In this document: positions 8,106-16,239 of the stretch, piece by piece
Layout of the letters: every line of letters begins with the position of its first letter
Position numbering within the stretch: position 1 is the first letter of the stretch
Assembly (NCBI RefSeq): GCF_025165795.1
Contig: NZ_JAJAGO010000007.1
Span: 390,633 to 454,632 of the forward strand
DNA: 64,000 nt
Source: Streptomyces gossypii
Lineage (GTDB): Bacteria > Actinomycetota > Actinomycetes > Streptomycetales > Streptomycetaceae
Direction of reading: 5' to 3'
Program-made: the position numbers and the translations under genes
Notes under the pieces: generated by a model
Database searches by the model: none
What the model was told of the DNA's origin: nothing
What the model saw: only the letters and a program-made list of their open reading frames with translations

Positions 8106-8798
8106 TCACACGCGCAGGGCCTTGAGCTGGTCGGCGAAGGGGACCAACTCCTCTTCCAGGGCGTTCCGTTTCTGCGCGGGCGCGGGCGCCTGTGCGGGGG
8201 CGGGCACCTGCGCGGGGGCGGGGGCATGCGCGGGGGCGGGGGCATGCGCGCGGCCTCGCATCAGTTCGGCCAGCTCGCGGGCCGCCCGCTCCGTGCGGGA
8301 GGCCAGCGGGTCCTCCTGCTCGGTGCCGATGCCGGCGGAGCCCCAGTCGGCCGAGGCGGCGTAGACGGCGGTGGGCACGACGAGCGCGCGCAGATAGGCG
8401 AACAGCGGGCGCATCGCGTGGTCGAGGACGAGCGAGTGCCGGTCGGTGCCGCCGGTGGCCGCGATCAGCAGCGGCTTCCCGTCGAGCACGGTGCTGTCCA
8501 TCACGTCGAAGAACGACTTGAACAGCCCGCTGTAGGAGGCGGAGAAGACGGGGGTCACGGCGATCACGCCGTCCGCCTCCGCCACGGCGCCCAGCGCCTC
8601 CCGCAACTCGGGACCGGGGAACCCGGTGACCATGTGGTGCGCGATGGCGGTTGCCAGGTCCCGGAGCTCGATGACCCGCACGTCGGCGGGGGGCGCCTGC
8701 CGCGTCGTCGCCTCGATCAGGCGGTCGGCCAGCAGCCGTGTCGACGACGGCTTGCTCAGCCCGGCTGTCACGGCGACCAGCTTCAGCGGCCTGTCCAT
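8106..8798 (-). CDS. NADPH-dependent FMN reductase, CE1759 type
   Basis: A 230-residue flavodoxin-fold reductase. The N-terminus LVAVTAGLSKPSSTRLLAD carries the phosphate-binding loop for FMN; TPVFSASYSGLFKSFFD and AATGGTDRHSLVLDHAMRP are the other conserved flavin-site segments. It probably supplies reduced flavin to the luciferase-like monooxygenase encoded 43 nt upstream; adjacent CE1758/CE1759-type genes are a known pair in actinobacteria. Two ATGs are adjacent (8801, 8798); the second has better spacing from GGAAG. Before the C-terminus there is a 6-residue Ala/Pro repeat (residues about 186-209), encoded by an 18-bp tandem repeat and unusual for the family. Confidence 0.88.
   Translation of the reverse strand: MDRPLKLVAVTAGLSKPSSTRLLADRLIEATTRQAPPADVRVIELRDLATAIAHHMVTGFPGPELREALGAVAEADGVIAVTPVFSASYSGLFKSFFDVMDSTVLDGKPLLIAATGGTDRHSLVLDHAMRPLFAYLRALVVPTAVYAASADWGSAGIGTEQEDPLASRTERAARELAELMRGRAHAPAPAHAPAPAQVPAPAQAPAPAQKRNALEEELVPFADQLKALRV
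8172..8243. repeat. Four 18-bp tandem units inside the FMN reductase gene
   Basis: Four consecutive 18-bp units (8172, 8190, 8208, 8226) of the type ATGCGCGGGGGCGGGGGC encode repeated Ala-Pro-Ala-Pro-Ala-Gln/His hexapeptides. The last two units differ by one base, suggesting recent expansion. All units are in frame, so copy-number change would alter only linker length. Confidence 0.85.
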
Positions 8799-8841
8799 CA
8801 TTTCTTCCGTTTCTCTCGGGGGTGCGGTGTGAGCTGCTGCG

Positions 8842-9921
8842 TCACGTGGGCTGCGGTGCGCGTACCCGCGCGGCATGCGTGGGCCCGTCCGGCACTCCGG
8901 CGGGGCGGTCCTTGGCGAACTCCCTGCGCAGCACGGGTACGACCTCCTCGCCCAGCATGTCGAGCTGTTCGAGCACGGTCTTCAGCGGCAGCCCCGCGTG
9001 GTCCATCAGGAACAGCTGCCGCTGGTAGTCGCCGAAGGACTCACGGAAGGTCAGCGTCTTGTCGATGACCTCCTGCGGGCTGCCGACGGTGAGCGGGGTC
9101 TGCTCGGTGAACTCCTCCAGCGAGGGTCCGTGCCCGTACACGGGTGCGTTGTCGAAGTACGGTCGGAACTCGCGCACCGCGTCCTGGGAGTTGCGCCGCA
9201 TGAAGACCTGGCCGCCCAGTCCGACGACTGCCTGCTCGGGAGTGCCGTGGCCGTAGTGGGCGTACCGCTGCCGGTACAGGCTGATCAGCTGCTGGAAGTG
9301 GTCCTTCGGCCAGAAGATGTTGTTGGCGAAGAACCCGTCTCCGTAGTAGGCGGCCTGTTCGGCGATCTCCGGGCTGCGGATCGAGCCGTGCCACACGAAC
9401 GGCGGAGTGCCGTCCAGCGGCCTGGGCGTGGCGGTGAACGCCTGCAGCGGCGTGCGGAACCGGCCCTTCCAGTCCACCACCTCGTCACGCCACAGCTGGT
9501 GCAGCAGCGCGTAGTTCTCGATGGCCAGCGGGATGCCCTGGCGGATGTCCTGGCCGAACCACGGGTAGACGGGGCCGGTGTTCCCGCGTCCCATCATCAG
9601 ATCCACCCGGCCGTCGGCCAGGTGCTGGAGCATCGCGAAGTCCTCCGCGATCTTGACCGGGTCGTTCGTGGTGATCAGCGTGGTGGAGGTGGAGAGGATG
9701 AGCCGTTCGGTCGTCGCCGCGATGTGCCCGAGCATCGTCGTCGGTGAGGACGGCACGAAGGGCGGGTTGTGGTGCTCACCGGTCGCGAAGACGTCGAGGC
9801 CGACCTCCTCCGCCTTGCGCGCGATGGCGACCATCGCCTTGATCCGCTCGTGCTCGGTGGGGGTCCGGCCCGTTGTGGGATCGGTGGTGACGTCGCCGAC
9901 GGTGAAGACTCCGAACTGCAT
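8842..9921 (-). CDS. Luciferase-like flavin-dependent monooxygenase, CE1758 type
   Basis: A 359-residue TIM-barrel monooxygenase of the LLM class that uses reduced FMN and oxygen. Typical segments are MQFGVFTVGDVT (first strand), GLDVFATGEHHNPPF (the conserved H-x-H/flavin region, about residues 50-64) and LADGRVDLMMGRGN. It is upstream of and probably cotranscribed with the flavin reductase, which fits a two-component oxygenase. ATG 9921 is preferred because GGAGGG sits 9 nt upstream; ATG 9930 would directly abut that site. A MarR/HxlR-like dyad lies just upstream (9937-9960). The substrate is unknown. Confidence 0.88.
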   Translation of the reverse strand: MQFGVFTVGDVTTDPTTGRTPTEHERIKAMVAIARKAEEVGLDVFATGEHHNPPFVPSSPTTMLGHIAATTERLILSTSTTLITTNDPVKIAEDFAMLQHLADGRVDLMMGRGNTGPVYPWFGQDIRQGIPLAIENYALLHQLWRDEVVDWKGRFRTPLQAFTATPRPLDGTPPFVWHGSIRSPEIAEQAAYYGDGFFANNIFWPKDHFQQLISLYRQRYAHYGHGTPEQAVVGLGGQVFMRRNSQDAVREFRPYFDNAPVYGHGPSLEEFTEQTPLTVGSPQEVIDKTLTFRESFGDYQRQLFLMDHAGLPLKTVLEQLDMLGEEVVPVLRREFAKDRPAGVPDGPTHAARVRAPQPT

Positions 9922-9936
9922 CGGACTCATCCCTCC

Positions 9937-9960
9937 ATGTAATTTACTCTTCAACTACAT
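9937..9960. promoter_or_regulatory. Candidate operator upstream of the flavin monooxygenase pair
   Basis: A 24-bp imperfect palindrome with ends ATGTA/TACAT; 16 of 24 positions (8 of 12 pairs) are symmetric, with inner half-sites of the form TANTTNA. It is AT-rich in otherwise very GC-rich DNA and lies 16-39 nt before the ATG at 9921, where a MarR- or HxlR-type repressor would be expected. No such regulator gene is adjacent. Confidence 0.5.
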
Positions 9961-9993
9961 GCGGAACGGTTCGCCCGTCGCGCTTATTCCCGC

Positions 9994-11073
9994 TCAGTCC
10001 GGCGGCCCGCCCGGCGCTGCCAGCACCTCGGCCAGGTCGTAGCTCACCGGCTCCTCCAGTTGCGCGTACGTACACCCCTCCGGCTCCCGGTCCGGCCGCC
10101 ACCGCCGGAACCGGGTGGTGTGCCGGAAGCGGTCACCCTGCATGTGGTCGTACGCCACCTCGCACACCCGTTCGGGTCGCAGCGGCACCCAGCCGAGGTC
10201 CTTCGCCCCCGTCCAGCGGCTGGGCGCACCCGGCATCCGGCTGTGCGCCTGCGCGTCCTCGCTCTCCCAGTCGGCCCAGGGGTGCTCGCGCACCGACTCC
10301 ATCCGGAGGGGTGCCAGTTCGGCCATCAGCTCCTCGCGCCGCTGCATGGTGAACGAGGCGCAGACGCCGACGTGCTGGAGACGCCCCCGCGTGTCGTACA
10401 GACCGAGCAGCAGCGAGCCGACGACCGGGCCGCTGCGGTGCTCACGCAGCCCGGCCAGCACACAGTCCGCAGTGCGCTCGTGCTTGACCTTCACCATCAC
10501 CCGCTCCCCCGGCCGGTAGGGCAGGGTGAGCGGTTTGGCGATCACACCGTCCAGCCCGGCACCCTCGTACTGCTCGAACCAGCGACGGGCCAGCTCCACG
10601 TCACGGGTCGCGGGGGCGACGAAGACAGGGTCGTCCACCCGGTGCAGCGCGGCGGTCAGCAGCTCCCTGCGGTCGTCCGTCGGGGTGCTCAGCAAGGCGG
10701 TGTCCTCCAGCGCCAGCAGGTCGAACGCGACGAAGCTCGCCGGCGTGGTCGCCGCGAGGTGCCGCACCCGTGAATCGGCCGGATGGATGCGCTCCAGCAG
10801 GGAGTCGAAGTCGAGCCGCCCGGCGCGGCGGACCACGATCTCGCCGTCCAGCACGCAGCGCGGCGGGAGGTGCGTACGCAGCGCCTCGACCAGCTCGGGG
10901 AAGTAGCGGGTCAGCGGCTTGCCGGTGCGGCTGCCCATTTCGACCTCGGAGCCGTCCCGGAAGACGACCGCCCGGAAGCCGTCCCACTTTCCCTCGTACT
11001 GCATGCCGTCCGGGATCTTCGCCGCGGGCTTCGCGAGCATCGGTTTCACGGGGGGCATCACCGGAAGGTCCAT
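9994..11073 (-). CDS. ATP-dependent DNA ligase (LigD/LigC ligase-domain type)
   Basis: A 359-residue ATP-dependent ligase that seals nicks through an enzyme-AMP intermediate. The adenylation motif EGKWDGFRA puts the AMP-accepting lysine at K29. Further nucleotidyltransferase motifs are SRTGKPLTRYFPEL, LDGEIVV, FVAFDLLALE, GLDGVIAK and VMVKVKHER. The C-terminal part is the OB-fold. It matches the stand-alone ligases found with LigD-like polymerases and is probably used in end joining or excision repair. It diverges from the polymerase gene. There is no clear RBS: CACAAT lies 7 nt before the ATG, suggesting a leaderless mRNA. Ku is not in the window. Confidence 0.9.
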   Translation of the reverse strand: MDLPVMPPVKPMLAKPAAKIPDGMQYEGKWDGFRAVVFRDGSEVEMGSRTGKPLTRYFPELVEALRTHLPPRCVLDGEIVVRRAGRLDFDSLLERIHPADSRVRHLAATTPASFVAFDLLALEDTALLSTPTDDRRELLTAALHRVDDPVFVAPATRDVELARRWFEQYEGAGLDGVIAKPLTLPYRPGERVMVKVKHERTADCVLAGLREHRSGPVVGSLLLGLYDTRGRLQHVGVCASFTMQRREELMAELAPLRMESVREHPWADWESEDAQAHSRMPGAPSRWTGAKDLGWVPLRPERVCEVAYDHMQGDRFRHTTRFRRWRPDREPEGCTYAQLEEPVSYDLAEVLAAPGGPPD

Positions 11074-11165
11074 GGTCCGGATTGTGCGCGCACCCGCCCG
11101 CGTCCGCCTCCCGGCTCACCGGCTCACGGGAGGCGGACGGCGGCGCGGCGGACTAGCGTGCTTGC

Positions 11166-12173
11166 ATGGCCCAGGCACGGCAGCTCACGGTCGGTGAGCG
11201 CACGGTACGGCTGTCCAACCCGGACAAGGTGTACTTCCCCGAGCGGGGGTTCACCAAGCTGGACGTAGCCAGCTACTACCTGTCCGTCGCCGGCGGAGCG
11301 CTCCGTGCGCTGTACGACCGGCCGACGACCCTGGAGCGATTCCCGGACGGGGTGACGGGCGAGTCCTTCTTCCAGAAACGGGCCCCGAACAACCTCCCGG
11401 AGTGGATTCCCACCGCCCGCATCTCCTTCCCCAGCGGACGGCACGCCGACGAGATCTGTCCCACCGAGGCCGCCGCCGTGGTGTGGGCCGCCAACCTCGG
11501 CTGCCTCACCTTCCACCCCTGGCCCGTGCGCCGCGGCGACACCGAACACCCGGACGAGCTGCGGATCGACCTGGACCCGCAGCCCGGCACCGACTACGAG
11601 GACGCGCAGTGGGCCGCCCGCGAGCTGCGCCCGCTGCTGGCGGAACTGGGGCTGCACTCCTGGCCCAAGACCTCGGGCGGACGCGGCCTGCACCTCTTCG
11701 TGCCCATCGAGCCGGAGTGGACCTTCACGCAGGTACGCCGGGCCGCCATCACCGTGGGCAGGGAGCTGGAGGCGCGGGCGCCGGAGCGGGTGACCACCGC
11801 CTGGTGGAAGGAGGAGCGGGGTGCCAGGATCTTCCTGGACTACAACCAGACCGCCCGTGACAGGACGATCGCCAGTGCCTACTCCGTGCGTCCGCACCCG
11901 CGCGGCCAGGTGTCCGCGCCGCTGCGCTGGGAGGAGGTCGAGGACGCGCGCCCGCAGGACTTCGACCTGGCGACGATGCCGGAGCGCTATGCCGAGCTGG
12001 GCGACGTGCACGCCGGGATGGACGAACACCCGTGCCGCCTGGACGCCGTACTGGAGCTGGCCGACCGGCACGAGCGCGACCAGGGCCTCGGCGATCTGCC
12101 CTATCCGCCCGACCATCCGAAGATGGCGGGCGAACCGAAGCGGGTCCAGCCGAGCCGGGCGAAGGACCGGTGA
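11166..12173 (+). CDS. LigD-like polymerase/primase-domain protein for end joining
   Basis: A 335-residue stand-alone polymerase domain of the archaeo-eukaryotic primase superfamily, equivalent to the LigD polymerase module that fills gaps during non-homologous end joining. The metal-binding acidic pair is in ELRIDLDPQ (D135, D137). The nucleotide-contact His is in SGGRGLHLFVP, and a further conserved part is IFLDYNQTARDRTIASAYSVR. It diverges from the ligase gene, so the two LigD activities are split between two genes. TAGCGT at 11154-11159 is 6 nt from the ATG with no RBS, the pattern of leaderless transcripts. Confidence 0.9.
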   Translation: MAQARQLTVGERTVRLSNPDKVYFPERGFTKLDVASYYLSVAGGALRALYDRPTTLERFPDGVTGESFFQKRAPNNLPEWIPTARISFPSGRHADEICPTEAAAVVWAANLGCLTFHPWPVRRGDTEHPDELRIDLDPQPGTDYEDAQWAARELRPLLAELGLHSWPKTSGGRGLHLFVPIEPEWTFTQVRRAAITVGRELEARAPERVTTAWWKEERGARIFLDYNQTARDRTIASAYSVRPHPRGQVSAPLRWEEVEDARPQDFDLATMPERYAELGDVHAGMDEHPCRLDAVLELADRHERDQGLGDLPYPPDHPKMAGEPKRVQPSRAKDR

Positions 12174-12186
12174 CCGGCGACGCGGG

Positions 12187-12396
12187 TCAGTGGCCCTTGA
12201 CCACCAGCGAGTCGAGCAGCTCTGTGGTGGCCGCGGCGACCTGATCGACCGCGCGTTCGAAAGCGGCGGCGTTGTGCGGTGCGGGCTCCCGGAAGCCCGA
12301 CACCTTCCGTACGTACTGCAATGCGGCGGCCCTCCGGTCGTCCTCGGTTACGGACTCGGCGTACGGGGGACGGAGTGTCTTGATACTTCTGCACAT
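12187..12396 (-). CDS. DUF2277 family small protein
   Basis: A 69-residue protein starting MCRSIKTLRPPYAESVTEDD and containing AALQYVRKVSGF and AFERAVDQVAAATTELLDSL, the conserved pattern of the DUF2277 family, common in actinobacteria and of unknown function. ATG 12396 is preceded by TACCGT (12409-12404 on this strand) 7 nt away and no RBS, suggesting a leaderless mRNA. The frame is open for another 35 codons upstream, but those are not family-like and would overlap psuG. It converges with the polymerase gene (13-nt gap) and diverges from psuG (29-nt gap). Confidence 0.85.
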   Translation of the reverse strand: MCRSIKTLRPPYAESVTEDDRRAAALQYVRKVSGFREPAPHNAAAFERAVDQVAAATTELLDSLVVKGH

Positions 12397-12425
12397 AATC
12401 ACGACGGTAATACGGAGGGACCCGG

Positions 12426-13343
12426 ATGACCCTGGCGCTTGCGGAAGAAGTGCGCGACGCGAAGGCGCAGGGGCGCCCGGTGGTCGCGCTGGAGTCCACA
12501 CTCATCGCCCACGGGCTGCCCCGCCCCCGCAACCTCGCGGTGGCACAGGAGCTGGAGGAGTCCGTACGGGCCGCGGGCGCCGTGCCCGCGACGGTCGCGG
12601 TGCTGGACGGGCGGCCGCATATCGGGCTGGACAAGGCCCAGCTGGAGCGCATCGCGGGCGACGAGCGGCCGCGCAAACTGAGCTGGCGGGATCTGGCCCC
12701 GGCAATGGCGGCCGGTGCCTGCGGCGCGACCACCGTCTCGGGCACGGCCTTCCTGGCTGCACACGCGGGCATCCGGGTCTTCGCGACCGGCGGGCTCGGC
12801 GGCGTGCACCGGGGCTGGGCCAGGGTGCAGGACGAATCCGCCGACCTGCGCCTGCTGGCCCGCACGCGGATCACCGTGGTGTGCGCGGGGGTCAAGTCCG
12901 TGCTGGACGTGCCCGCCACCCTCCAGCGGCTGGAGACCCTGGGCGTGGCCGTGCTGGGCTACGGCACCACTGACTTCCCGGGCTTCTATCTGACCAGCTC
13001 GGGAGAGCCGGTCGACTGGACCGTGCACGATCCCCGCCGGGTCGCCGCCGCGATGCGCTGCCAGGACCTGCTGGGCGGACCGGAGGCGGCGCTGGTCGTG
13101 GCGAACCCGGTGCCCGAGGAGGAGCAGCTCGACCCCGAGCTGCACGACCGGGTCCTGGCGGAGGCGCTGGCCGCCTGCGAGCGAGACGGTGTCGTCGGGC
13201 AGGCAGTCACCCCGTATCTGCTGGACTACCTGGTGCGGAACACCGACGGCGCCGCGCTGGAGGCCAACATCGCGGCGATGCGCGGCAACGTACGGCTGGC
13301 GGCTCGCATCGCGGCGGTCTGGACGGCGACAGCGCACGTCTGA
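12426..13343 (+). CDS. psuG: Pseudouridine-5'-phosphate glycosidase
   Basis: A 305-residue enzyme that splits pseudouridine 5'-phosphate into uracil and ribose 5-phosphate. Family motifs are VVALESTLIAHGLP (E23), VSGTAFLAAHAGIRVFATGGLGGVH and CAGVKSVLDVPATLQ (K157, the Schiff-base lysine region), followed by YGTTDFPGFY. The length is normal. ATG 12426 has GGAGGG 6 nt upstream. The usual partner, a PfkB-type pseudouridine kinase (psuK), is not adjacent on either side. The gene ends at a strong bidirectional terminator. Confidence 0.93.
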   Translation: MTLALAEEVRDAKAQGRPVVALESTLIAHGLPRPRNLAVAQELEESVRAAGAVPATVAVLDGRPHIGLDKAQLERIAGDERPRKLSWRDLAPAMAAGACGATTVSGTAFLAAHAGIRVFATGGLGGVHRGWARVQDESADLRLLARTRITVVCAGVKSVLDVPATLQRLETLGVAVLGYGTTDFPGFYLTSSGEPVDWTVHDPRRVAAAMRCQDLLGGPEAALVVANPVPEEEQLDPELHDRVLAEALAACERDGVVGQAVTPYLLDYLVRNTDGAALEANIAAMRGNVRLAARIAAVWTATAHV

Positions 13344-13369
13344 AGCAAGCCGGGTCGCAGAGCAAGAAC

Positions 13370-13402
13370 GTGCGGTCTTGCCCCGCCGGGGCAAGACCGC
13401 AC
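13370..13402. terminator. Bidirectional terminator between psuG and the LCP gene
   Basis: A perfect 15-bp stem (13370-13384 with 13388-13402) closes on a 3-nt loop between convergent genes. It works on either strand. Confidence 0.85.
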
Positions 13403-13419
13403 CTTCCCAGGGGCGGCCC

Positions 13420-14916
13420 TCAGCCTGCCTCGCAGGCCAGCTCGTCTCCGGTCGCCGGCGCGCCCTGCACGCTGCTGCGGTCGTGGACGATACGGGCGAC
13501 CTGCGGCCGTCCGCTCCCGGGCAGTACCTCGAAGACCCGTGAGTGGCCACGGACGGGCCGCAGTTCGGCCTCCGGCAGCGCGGCGGCCAGGGTCGTCGCC
13601 TGCCGCTCCCAGTACGGGTCGTAGCGGACGCGGGTGCGGGTGTGCGGTGTCCTCGCGGCGTCACCGGCGCCACCGGCGCCAGCCGCGTGAGCGGGCAGGC
13701 GGCCCAGGACGCGGAACCCGTTGGCGCGCAGCCCCCGCTCCAGCTCGGCGGCGGCCCTCTCCCGGCCGGGCAGAGCCCGTACCCGCAGCTCGATGTCGCC
13801 GGGCGGCCAGGAGACCGGGACGCCGGGTGCGGGCAGGGCGTACGCCTGCTCGCTGGTGAGCGTACGGTCCTCGCGCAGCGCCGCGAACAGCCTCTCCGCG
13901 CGCGGCCCGTCCCACTTCAGCGTGGAGCCCCAGTCGGTCACCCGGTGGTCGAAGTCGGCGATCGGCACGGTGGCGAATTCGGTGTTCCGCGAGTTCAGCC
14001 CCCGCATCGCACGGCCGAGGGTGCGCAGCCGCGCGGTGGTGAGGTGCTCGTCGGCGCGGAGCGTGTCCAGCAGGGCGTGCGCCGTGCGGGCGAGCGCGAG
14101 CGGATTCTGGAAGACACCCCGGTCGTGGAGCTGGTCCAGCATCCCGGCGATCAGTGCCTGCTGGCGACGCACCCGTCCCAGGTCGCCGGACGGCGGAATG
14201 TGCCGGGCCCGTACGTAGCGCAGTGCGCCCCGGCCGTCGAGATGGTGGGTGCCGGGGGCCAGGTCGAGCCCGGCGTTCTTGTCGCGCATCCGCACGTCGG
14301 TACAGACGGTGGCGCCGCCGAGCCTGTCAACGGCGGCCACGAACCCGGAGAAGTCCGCTTCCAGATAGTTGTCGACACGGACGCCGGTGGCTGCCTCCAC
14401 AGTGCGCACGGTCAGTGCGGGCCCGCCCAGCTTGTAGGCGCCGTTGATCTTTCCGGCCCGGGGTACCGGTACCGGCTTGCCACCGCCGTTGCCGACGGCG
14501 GACGAGCGGGGGAAGGGCACATAGGAGTCACGCGGGATGCTCACCGTGCTGACCCGCCGGCGGTCGGCCGAGACATGCAGCAGCATCATCGTGTCGGTGC
14601 AGTCGCACTGCTCGCCGTTGACGTGCAGCCGGTCCTTCTCCGCGTCCGACATTCCCGCCCGCCGGTCGAGACCGACGAGCAGGAAGTTGATCCCGGGACC
14701 GTCGGCGGGCCGCTTCCCCATCCCCTCCATGCCCCCGAACACCTCGGTGCGCGGAACGGCGAGCGCCACCGGCAGCCGTGCCGTACCGGCGCCGAGGGCG
14801 GCTCCACCGGCCAGCGTCAGGCACACGGCGCCGACCACGAGGGCGCGGTGGCGGCGTGAGCGGCGGGGCGGGCGGCGGTCGGAGCGCCGGGCACCTGCGG
14901 GAGAGTCGGCGGACAT
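13420..14916 (-). CDS. LytR-CpsA-Psr (LCP) family cell-wall glycopolymer ligase
   Basis: A 498-residue membrane-anchored protein that should attach anionic glycopolymers from a lipid carrier to peptidoglycan. It has a short basic cytoplasmic N-terminus, one membrane segment (LVVGAVCLTLAGGAALGAG, about residues 27-45) and then the LCP core: FLLVGLDRR, CTDTMMLLHV, VSTVSIPRDSYV, the lipid-phosphate-binding Arg/Asp pattern AGKINGAY and RYVRARH...GRVRRQQ. A C-terminal LytR_C-like domain follows (about 370-490). ATG 14916 has GGAGGTG at good spacing. It is a candidate partner for the surface polymer exported by the 48-56 kb operon, but that link is only inferred. Confidence 0.9.
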   Translation of the reverse strand: MSADSPAGARRSDRRPPRRSRRHRALVVGAVCLTLAGGAALGAGTARLPVALAVPRTEVFGGMEGMGKRPADGPGINFLLVGLDRRAGMSDAEKDRLHVNGEQCDCTDTMMLLHVSADRRRVSTVSIPRDSYVPFPRSSAVGNGGGKPVPVPRAGKINGAYKLGGPALTVRTVEAATGVRVDNYLEADFSGFVAAVDRLGGATVCTDVRMRDKNAGLDLAPGTHHLDGRGALRYVRARHIPPSGDLGRVRRQQALIAGMLDQLHDRGVFQNPLALARTAHALLDTLRADEHLTTARLRTLGRAMRGLNSRNTEFATVPIADFDHRVTDWGSTLKWDGPRAERLFAALREDRTLTSEQAYALPAPGVPVSWPPGDIELRVRALPGRERAAAELERGLRANGFRVLGRLPAHAAGAGGAGDAARTPHTRTRVRYDPYWERQATTLAAALPEAELRPVRGHSRVFEVLPGSGRPQVARIVHDRSSVQGAPATGDELACEAG

Positions 14917-15189
14917 CGCGCACCTCCACGGATCGACAGCTTCCGCATTCTGCGCCCGCCCCTCCCTCCGGCCGGCCGACACGCGCCGACCAGCGGCGTG
15001 CGGTCACCCGGACAGATCAGGTCCCACCCGCGCACGGGGGCGCACCAACGGTCGTACTGATAACGGAAGTTTCGCCTCCGCGCCCCCTGGTTCCGCCGAA
15101 TCCGCCCGCGCACCGCGTTCGGGGCGCTACCGTGAGTGCGCGCGGGGATGGAGCGGTGGCCAGGCAGGCCGAGGCCGGGAGGGTTCCGC

Positions 15190-16062
15190 ATGGGCGAGAC
15201 AGTGGTTGCGACGCCGTCGCAGCATCTGCGGGTGCTCCTAGCCCGCGCGCAGAACCCCTTCGACGTCTCGGACCACGCGATCGAGCGGCTGCGCGGCGCC
15301 GTACTGTGCCATGTCGAACTCCAGGGCTGGCATCACCGCAACGCTCCCCCGCCGACGGCCCGGTGCAGCAGCTACCGCCACACCTTCCTGCTGGCCGACG
15401 GGGAGACGCGGTCCCTGTGGGAGTTGCGGCACGAAACCGGCGGTGACACCGGCCTGCCCTGGTACGAGCTCTACGAACACGAGGAGCCGCTCCGGCTCGC
15501 ACGGCGGCGCGCGCAGCACCCGAGCGGTGCGGACGCGGGCGGTCCGGACGCGGGCGGCACGAACCTCGGCGACCATGCGCAGGAATCGGACCGCGCCCCG
15601 CGTCCCCTCCCGGAGCGAGGCACCGGCAGTGGCAGAGACACGGAGCTGGAGCCGGACCTGCACGGCGGCCGCGGCTTCATCAACTTCCTGGCCGCCGCGG
15701 GCAGGTCCGCCCGCACCCGCGCCTACCGGGAGAGCGACTCACCCGACCACGCCCGCAGGCTCGTACGCCGGGCCGAGAACCCGGACCGTCCCGGCGAGGA
15801 GACACTGCGGCTGCTCTCCACCGCGCGCGGCCACGAGATCGTGCACGTGCCCAAGCCGCACGCCGCCCCGCCGCCCTTCCAGGTGTGGTGCTCGGTCTAC
15901 GAGCACGCGTTCCTGCTCGCCGACGGCACCGAGATCAGCCTCTACGAACTGGAGCACGATTTCTCCGGCACCGGCAGGCTTATCTGCGAGGTCTATCTGG
16001 AGGAGGCGGTGGCCGACCAGGCGGCCCGGCGCCGCGCACGGGACCGGGGCATAGACCTGTGA
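15190..16062 (+). CDS. DUF6227 family protein with internal duplication
   Basis: A 290-residue soluble protein typical of Streptomyces (DUF6227). It is built of two similar halves: residues about 8-110 (LLARAQNPFDVSDHAIERL, HTFLLADGETRSLWELRH, WYELYEHEEPLRLARRRA) and about 195-285 (LVRRAENPDRPGEETLRLL, HAFLLADGTEISLYELEHD, CEVYLEEAVADQAARRRA). They are joined by a hydrophilic linker with Ala-Gly-Asp repeats. ATG 15190 is preceded by GGGAGGG. It diverges from the LCP gene. No function is known and no catalytic motif is seen. Confidence 0.8.
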   Translation: MGETVVATPSQHLRVLLARAQNPFDVSDHAIERLRGAVLCHVELQGWHHRNAPPPTARCSSYRHTFLLADGETRSLWELRHETGGDTGLPWYELYEHEEPLRLARRRAQHPSGADAGGPDAGGTNLGDHAQESDRAPRPLPERGTGSGRDTELEPDLHGGRGFINFLAAAGRSARTRAYRESDSPDHARRLVRRAENPDRPGEETLRLLSTARGHEIVHVPKPHAAPPPFQVWCSVYEHAFLLADGTEISLYELEHDFSGTGRLICEVYLEEAVADQAARRRARDRGIDL

Positions 16063-16138
16063 CCCGCACGGCCCGCCGGGAGGGGGCGCACGCGATCCGC
16101 GGGCTGTGCTCCCTCCCGTGCTCCCTGGCGGGCCTTGT

Positions 16139-16156
16139 GGGCGGGTTTGCCCGCCC
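16139..16156. terminator. Hairpin between the DUF6227 gene and the rpf-like gene
   Basis: GGGCGGG/CCCGCCC form a perfect 7-bp stem with a TTTG loop, 76 nt after the DUF6227 stop and 83 nt before the next start. It may end the first transcript or be part of the 5' leader of the second. I searched the leader for a c-di-AMP (ydaO-type) riboswitch core and did not recognise one. Confidence 0.5.
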
Positions 16157-16239
16157 CGTAGTGTTCCGCCTGTCTGCCAACTCCCCTGCACGGGGGGCCA
16201 AGTTGCCACAGCACGACGCCGTACGGGCGTAGGGAGGAC

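Noticed and set aside
16063..16239. c-di-AMP (ydaO-type) riboswitch before the rpf-like gene
   Set aside because: Such switches are known before some Streptomyces rpf genes, but I could not recognise the conserved core here; a covariance-model search would decide.
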